Source of the DNA: Clostridia bacterium
GTDB taxonomy: Bacteria > Bacillota > Clostridia > Oscillospirales > Butyricicoccaceae
Reading direction: 5' to 3'
NCBI GenBank assembly: GCA_017396925.1
Contig: JAFQKM010000017.1
Location: 1-9,996, forward strand
Length of the DNA stretch: 9,996 nucleotides
Shown here: positions 6,781 through 9,996 of the stretch, one piece after another
How positions within the stretch are numbered: the first letter of the stretch is position 1
Layout of the letters: each line of letters begins with the position of its first letter
Program-made: the position numbers and the translations under genes
The notes under the pieces: model-generated
What the model was told of the DNA's origin: nothing
Database searches by the model: none
The model's input: only the letters and a program-made list of their open reading frames with translations

Positions 6781-6797
6781 TGTTACCGCTTTGTAAT
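6781..6797 (+). promoter_or_regulatory. Candidate WalR (YycF) box
   Basis: TGTTAC-N5-TGTAAT fits the WalR consensus TGT(A/T)A(A/T/C)-N5-TGT(A/T)A(A/T/C) exactly. Another half-site, TGTAAT, lies at 6771-6776, four bases upstream. WalRK controls cell-wall hydrolase genes in Firmicutes, and the gene downstream is a cell-wall peptidase. The site overlaps or follows the predicted transcription start, a position that would fit repression. AT-rich sequence can match by chance. Confidence 0.4.
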
Positions 6798-6821
6798 GTT
6801 TGTCACAAATTGATGACAAAC
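6798..6821. repeat. Inverted repeat GTTTGTCA/TGACAAAC in the 5' leader
   Basis: GTTTGTCA (6798-6805) and TGACAAAC (6814-6821) form a perfect 8-bp inverted repeat with an 8-base spacer. It ends 9 bases before the ribosome-binding site. The same octamer TGACAAAC also covers the -35 box at 6743-6750, so it may be an operator or an mRNA leader hairpin. Confidence 0.5.
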
Positions 6822-6830
6822 GGTAGTGAA

Positions 6831-6837
6831 AAGAAGG
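6831..6837 (+). promoter_or_regulatory. Shine-Dalgarno fixing the M23 gene start at 6843
   Basis: AAGAAGG ends 5 bases before ATG 6843. The longer frame from TTG 6780 would begin at about the predicted transcription start and has no ribosome-binding site. Confidence 0.75.
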
Positions 6838-6842
6838 TTTTT

Positions 6843-8477
6843 ATGGCTACATTGAATAAATATCACAATGACAGTGTTACAAATATGACCGCCGCCCTGC
6901 GCCGCAGATGGGTCGCCCTGCGTCTGTCTGCCATGCGTCTGGCCGGCATCGGCAAGACCTCTCAGGCCGTTCACAGCCTGTTGGGCTTCCTGGCCGTTCT
7001 CTTCTCGGCTGTTCTGACCGCCGGCAAGAAGGGCTATGGCCTGCTGCAGGATCTGGCCGACCATGCATCCACATGGGTCGATCCTCTGACCGATCTGCTG
7101 GGCAAGGCCCTCAGCGAGGCCCGTCTGGTGGTCCTCCGTCTCCGCAGCCGCCACGTCCAGCGTGACCGTCTGATCCCCGCCATGATGCTGGTCACCGCCA
7201 CCGTCATGATCTGCACCCTCAGCTTCATGGGTGTCGGCCTCCGTGTTACCATCAACGGCCAGCCCATGGGTTACATCGGCAGCAAGGCCGAGATGGAAAA
7301 TATCCTGGCCAATGTCGAAGACCGCGTTTCCGATTATCTCGGCTCTCCTTACAGCCTCAATCTCGACGTCGCCTACACCATCGGTTACAACGACGGCCTG
7401 AAGAGCGTTTCCGAAGAGAGCGTTTCCAATTATGTCATGTCGGGCCTCAGCAACATCACCACCAAGTATGTTCTGACCGTTGACGGCGAAGTCATCGGCG
7501 CCCACGAGAGTAAGACCGCCCTCGAGCTGCTTCGCCAGCGTATGCTGGAGGCCAGCACCACCGATTACCGCGGCGGCAAGGTCGACTTTGTCCAGGACGT
7601 CAAGATCGTCCCCATGGGCAGCGAAGATGCCACCATGATGTCCATTGAAGAGATGGAAAGCGCCCTGTCGGGCAACAGCCGCGAGTCGGTCACCTATACC
7701 GTCCAGTCGGGCGACACCGTTTCGGGCATCGCCTATAAGTACGATACATCGGTTTCGGCCATCCAGGCCGCCAACCCCGAGCTGGTCGCCGAAAAGATCA
7801 AGATCGGCGACGAGATCACCATCTCGGCATCGATCCCCACCCTGTCGGTTCAGGAGACCGTCGTTGAAGAGTACACCCGTGCCGTCGGTTACGAGACCAT
7901 CAAGGAAAAGACCGACGATCTGTATACCACCCAGAGCCGCGTCAAGCAGAAGGGCGTCAATGGCGAAGCCTTTGTCGTCGCCGAGGTCGTCTATGTCGAC
8001 GGTCAGGAGCAGAGCCGCACCGTTCTGGAATGGGAAAACCTGTCGGAGCCTGTCGACGAGATCATCGAAGTCGGCACCAAGCAGCCCCCCAAGAAGGCTG
8101 CAACCGGCCGTTTCATGCGTCCCGCCAACGGTTATATTTCTTCCCGTTACGGCTACCGCAGAAGCATGGGCGACTTCCACACCGGCGTCGACTTTGCAGG
8201 TCCCACCGGCACACCCATCTATGCTTCCGACGGCGGTAAGGTCACCTATGCCGGCTGGAAGGGCAACTATGGCTACTGTGTCTTCATCGACCACGGCAAC
8301 GGCTATACCACCGTCTATGCCCACTGCAGCAAGCTGCTGGTCAAGGTCGGCCAGAGCGTAGCCAAGGGCGAGACCATCGCCAAGGTCGGCTCCACAGGCC
8401 GCTCGACCGGTCCTCACCTGCACTTCGAGATCCGTGTCAACGGCAAGCATCAGAACCCCCTCAATTATATTGGCTAA
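6843..8477 (+). CDS. Membrane-anchored LysM-G5-M23 metallopeptidase
   Basis: This 544-residue cell-wall enzyme is likely a peptidoglycan endopeptidase acting outside the membrane. Residues 1-110 are unusual: very basic and helical (ALRRRWVALRLSAMRL), with a hydrophobic stretch at about 44-60. A clear membrane helix follows at about 111-133. Outside are a variable region (134-283), a LysM peptidoglycan-binding domain (284-328; YTVQSGDTVSGIAYKYDTSVSAIQAANP), a G5 domain (about 336-412) and the M23 domain (423-541). The zinc-binding and catalytic residues are present: H446 and D450 (HTGVD), H494 (YAHC) and H525/H527 (HLH), so the enzyme should be active. The frame start is set by AAGAAGG. The gene has its own strong promoter, a WalR-like box, and a terminator 17 bp after the stop. 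Codons are strongly biased toward CGT/CGC, GTC and ACC, suggesting high expression. Whether it acts in growth or sporulation cannot be told; the promoter looks vegetative. Confidence 0.93.
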   Translation: MATLNKYHNDSVTNMTAALRRRWVALRLSAMRLAGIGKTSQAVHSLLGFLAVLFSAVLTAGKKGYGLLQDLADHASTWVDPLTDLLGKALSEARLVVLRLRSRHVQRDRLIPAMMLVTATVMICTLSFMGVGLRVTINGQPMGYIGSKAEMENILANVEDRVSDYLGSPYSLNLDVAYTIGYNDGLKSVSEESVSNYVMSGLSNITTKYVLTVDGEVIGAHESKTALELLRQRMLEASTTDYRGGKVDFVQDVKIVPMGSEDATMMSIEEMESALSGNSRESVTYTVQSGDTVSGIAYKYDTSVSAIQAANPELVAEKIKIGDEITISASIPTLSVQETVVEEYTRAVGYETIKEKTDDLYTTQSRVKQKGVNGEAFVVAEVVYVDGQEQSRTVLEWENLSEPVDEIIEVGTKQPPKKAATGRFMRPANGYISSRYGYRRSMGDFHTGVDFAGPTGTPIYASDGGKVTYAGWKGNYGYCVFIDHGNGYTTVYAHCSKLLVKVGQSVAKGETIAKVGSTGRSTGPHLHFEIRVNGKHQNPLNYIG

Positions 8478-8494
8478 ATCCAGTACATAAGAGA

Positions 8495-8524
8495 AGCCCC
8501 GTCCGATTTCGGACGGGGCTTTTT
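8495..8524 (+). terminator. Intrinsic terminator of the M23 gene
   Basis: AGCCCCGTCCGA (8495-8506) pairs with TCGGACGGGGCT (8509-8520) and is followed by a T run. On the minus strand the stem is followed only by TTCTCTTATG, so it may also end the convergent DUF3841 transcript, but less well. Confidence 0.92.
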
Positions 8525-8541
8525 GTATATCTCAGCAGCAG

Positions 8542-9105
8542 TTATTGCACATCGACGACCCATTCTTTGCGAATGCACCAGAGGCCGGCCTGCAGGCTGC
8601 CGATACCGGTGCGATCGCCCTGCCTGACAGCTTCGTGATAGCGGAAGAGGCGTTTCCAGCTGGTGAGGGTCTGGTCCTTGAGGTCGGGGTAGAAGTCGGA
8701 CAGCATGACGTCGCGGGTGGTGATGCCGCGCATGGCCAGCTCCTGCAGGTAAGCCCGCTCGTCCCGTTCGTCTTTGCCCATGTATTTGAGCTGAACCACC
8801 TTATTCCAGTCGTACATATCAAAATAAACGGCCTGATCGATGGGTACCTCGAGGGTCAGCAGGCGATTGGAGGTGCTGCCGCCGGGGATGACATACTGGT
8901 CGGCAAAGGCCCAGTAGGGGAACTCGGCATTTTCGGGTTTTTCGACATAGCGGGGCAGCATTTTGACAAACCAGTTATAGGCCGTCAGGAAGATGGGGGC
9001 GCTTTCGCCGTATTTCTTCCGCACATATTCGCGGCGCGAATAGGCCGCACCGTCCCGCTGGATGGCCTGCCAGACCGGCTCGGCCTGAGAGGCATACAGG
9101 ATCAT
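8542..9105 (-). CDS. DUF3841 family protein, downstream paralogue
   Basis: This 187-residue soluble protein has no signal peptide or membrane segment. Its layout parallels the upstream neighbour along the whole length: ASQAEPVWQAIQRDGAAY against TKQHKIVWEILDREGVYH, EFPYWAFADQ against DYPIWLAFSRE, LLTLEVPIDQA against LIELEIDPAM, KDERDERAYLQEL against KDERDKKRHFALL, LTSWKRLF against MDSWKRLF, and IRKEWVVDVQ against VRKEWVTNVTIL. I assign both to DUF3841, whose function is unknown. ATG 9105 overlaps the upstream stop as ATGA and gives the N-terminus that aligns with the paralogue. An alternative ATG at 9129 has GGGAGG 10 bases upstream and would add eight residues. The pair looks like a tandem duplication that has since diverged considerably. 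Confidence 0.8.
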   Translation of the reverse strand: MILYASQAEPVWQAIQRDGAAYSRREYVRKKYGESAPIFLTAYNWFVKMLPRYVEKPENAEFPYWAFADQYVIPGGSTSNRLLTLEVPIDQAVYFDMYDWNKVVQLKYMGKDERDERAYLQELAMRGITTRDVMLSDFYPDLKDQTLTSWKRLFRYHEAVRQGDRTGIGSLQAGLWCIRKEWVVDVQ

Positions 9106-9656
9106 AGTATCGTTACATTGGTTACCCATTCTTTTCGTACCTCCCATATATTGCCGTAGGTCTGCGGTCCCCCCAGCTGGATGCTGTCGTCAAAAAGGCG
9201 CTTCCAGCTGTCCATGATCTCCCGTTTGATCTCGGGATAAAATGGGGTGGTGCCCGCCTTGGCGTCGCTGGTGCCCCATTCCTCCAGCAGGGCAAAGTGC
9301 CGCTTTTTATCCCTCTCGTCTTTGGGGATATAGCCATAGTTGAGCATATGGCCCCACTTGGCGATGTTGATGTGAGTGATCATCGCCGGGTCGATCTCCA
9401 GCTCGATCAATACCGTGTCGGGCGTGGGCAGCATGGTGCCCTCACGGGAAAAAGCCAGCCAGATGGGATAATCGGCCCCTGCAGGCTTTTCTTTGGCTGT
9501 GGGGCTGTTTTTGGCCAGCCAATCGTAGATGGGGCCGATAAAATCGGTTTCGGCCTTGGCCTTGATGGGGGCGCGCAGGGCATGATAGACCCCTTCGCGG
9601 TCGAGGATCTCCCACACGATCTTATGCTGCTTGGTCCATACGCGGATCTTTTCCAT
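9102..9656 (-). CDS. DUF3841 family protein, upstream paralogue
   Basis: This 184-residue soluble protein begins EKIRVWTKQHKIVWEILDREGVYHA, a DUF3841-type N-terminus. It continues with DYPIWLAFSREG, LIELEIDPAMITHINIAKWGHMLNYGYIP, KDERDKKRHFALLEEWG and IMDSWKRLFDD. The family function is unknown, and no catalytic motif is evident beyond conserved aromatic and acidic residues. ATG 9656 is preferred over a GTG at 9665 because GGGAGG (9670-9665) lies 8 bases before it. The stop TGA overlaps the ATG of the second DUF3841 gene by 4 bp, so the two are translationally coupled. A plausible extended -10 promoter lies 30-60 bp upstream. The gene pair occupies the space beside the stump of a lost plus-strand gene, which suggests local rearrangement. 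Base composition is like the rest of the chromosome. Confidence 0.8.
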   Translation of the reverse strand: MEKIRVWTKQHKIVWEILDREGVYHALRAPIKAKAETDFIGPIYDWLAKNSPTAKEKPAGADYPIWLAFSREGTMLPTPDTVLIELEIDPAMITHINIAKWGHMLNYGYIPKDERDKKRHFALLEEWGTSDAKAGTTPFYPEIKREIMDSWKRLFDDSIQLGGPQTYGNIWEVRKEWVTNVTIL

Positions 9657-9664
9657 GATGCACA

Positions 9665-9670
9665 CCTCCC
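9665..9670 (-). promoter_or_regulatory. Shine-Dalgarno fixing the DUF3841 start at 9656
   Basis: On the minus strand GGGAGG lies 8 bases before ATG 9656. The in-frame GTG at 9665 overlaps this site and cannot be served by it. Confidence 0.75.
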
Positions 9671-9686
9671 GATGTATTCTGCCTTC

Positions 9687-9715
9687 AGTTTAGCATGGGA
9701 ACAGGGGAAATGCAA
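9687..9715 (-). promoter_or_regulatory. Putative promoter of the DUF3841 pair
   Basis: On the minus strand TTGCAT (9715-9710), a 17-bp spacer and TAAACT (9692-9687), preceded by TG one base upstream (extended -10, TGCTAAACT). It is about 30 bp upstream of the ATG. Confidence 0.5.
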
Positions 9716-9732
9716 CAGACGCAATGATTTGA

Positions 9733-9834
9733 CAAGACGCAGAAAGCTACGGCGAAGGCGACTGGGCACAGATCGAACCCTACCTCGACAGCAATTTTGA
9801 TATCTACTATCCGCTGGGCCTCAAAAAGAAATAA
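9733..9834 (+). pseudogene. 3' stump of a lost gene (no start codon)
   Basis: This frame encodes YGEGDWAQIEPYLDSNF, then DIYYPLGLKKK and a TAA stop. The sequence looks like a real protein C-terminus: mixed hydrophobic and acidic, GC-rich codon choice, and an intact terminator 3 bases after the stop. Upstream the frame is closed by TGA at 9730-9732, and no ATG, GTG or TTG occurs in frame inside it. I therefore read it as the last 33 codons of a gene whose 5' part was deleted or displaced, with the breakpoint near 9720-9733. The parent family is not recognised. A very short leaderless peptide is possible but unlikely. Confidence 0.55.
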
Positions 9835-9837
9835 TAA

Positions 9838-9872
9838 AAAAGAAGCAGTTCGCAAACCGAACTGCTTCTTTT
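9838..9872. terminator. Bidirectional intrinsic terminator after the gene stump
   Basis: A perfect 15-bp stem, AAAAGAAGCAGTTCG (9838-9852) with CGAACTGCTTCTTTT (9858-9872), and the loop CAAAC. The A/T ends give a T tract in either direction. It follows the TAA of the stump by 3 bases. Confidence 0.88.
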
Positions 9873-9893
9873 AAGGCTTTCAGACAAAACAAA

Positions 9894-9919
9894 AAGGTCA
9901 CACCCAAAGGTGTGACCTT
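9894..9919 (-). terminator. Intrinsic terminator of the tRNA-Gln transcript
   Basis: An 11-bp stem, AAGGTCACACC (9894-9904) with GGTGTGACCTT (9909-9919), and a 4-base loop. Read on the minus strand it is followed by a T run (TTTTTGTTTTG) and lies 2 bases beyond the tRNA CCA end. Confidence 0.88.
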
Positions 9920-9921
9920 AG

Positions 9922-9995
9922 TGGCAGCGATGCAAGGATTCGAACCCTGACTAACTGATCCAGAGTCAGCTGTGCTACCGTTACACAACATCGCT
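9922..9995 (-). tRNA. tRNA-Gln (anticodon CTG)
   Basis: The minus strand folds as a full cloverleaf. The acceptor AGCGATG pairs with CATCGCT (7 bp), the D stem GTGT with GCAC, and the anticodon stem GCTGA with TCAGT. The anticodon loop is CTCTGGA, so the anticodon is CTG, reading CAG (Gln). The T arm is CAGGG-TTCGAAT-CCTTG. The discriminator is G73, as expected for Gln, and CCA is encoded (9924-9922). The first pair is A-T rather than the usual T-A. Only one further upstream base is in the window, so the promoter and any tRNA cluster lie outside. Confidence 0.95.
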
Positions 9996-9996
9996 A

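Noticed and set aside
6783..8450. Long minus-strand open frame opposite the M23 gene
   Set aside because: It is an antisense shadow of biased GC-rich codons: Gly/Asp/Ala-rich low-complexity protein, no ribosome-binding site, and the plus frame has complete LysM, G5 and M23 motifs.
1..9996. Insertion sequence, integrase, phage gene, CRISPR array or toxin-antitoxin pair
   Set aside because: No transposase or recombinase motif, no regularly spaced repeat, and no phage protein was seen in any frame; the secreted/membrane pair has no toxin-antitoxin signature.

Overview
The window looks like a piece of a GC-rich, spore-forming Clostridia chromosome, probably Oscillospirales/Ruminococcaceae-like. 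The basis is a full-length SpoIIE, Gram-positive-style promoters and Shine-Dalgarno sites, a LysM-G5-M23 cell-wall enzyme, and a tRNA-Gln(CTG) with encoded CCA. The taxon is an inference; no 16S or marker phylogeny is available here.

Layout. Bases 3-680 hold the 3' part of a uridine-kinase-like P-loop protein (+). Bases about 708-2051 form a visibly AT-rich islet of two translationally coupled genes: a secreted protein of unknown function and a four-helix membrane protein. The islet lies between two near-identical 30-bp direct repeats, each starting at a stop codon and running into a terminator hairpin. A HAD phosphatase-GNAT acetyltransferase fusion (2095-3258, -) is convergent with the islet. 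It is divergent from pcp, pyroglutamyl peptidase I (3396-4007, +), and the two have back-to-back promoters. Next come spoIIE (4146-6422, +) and a small one-helix protein (6423-6689, +), which look like an operon. A strong sigma-A-type promoter followed by a WalR-like box and repeated octamers precedes a membrane-anchored LysM-G5-M23 peptidase (6843-8477, +).

The last part holds two tandem, overlapping DUF3841 paralogues on the minus strand (8542-9105 and 9102-9656). They have their own promoter and sit beside the 3' stump of a lost plus-strand gene (9733-9834) that still has its terminator. A minus-strand tRNA-Gln with its own terminator closes the window.

Most genes are ordinary core or housekeeping functions. 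The parts that look accessory are the AT-rich two-gene islet and the DUF3841 pair next to a gene stump. I did not find a clear new multi-gene system. The best candidates for something undescribed are the secreted/membrane pair inserted at a terminator, and the DUF3841 tandem.
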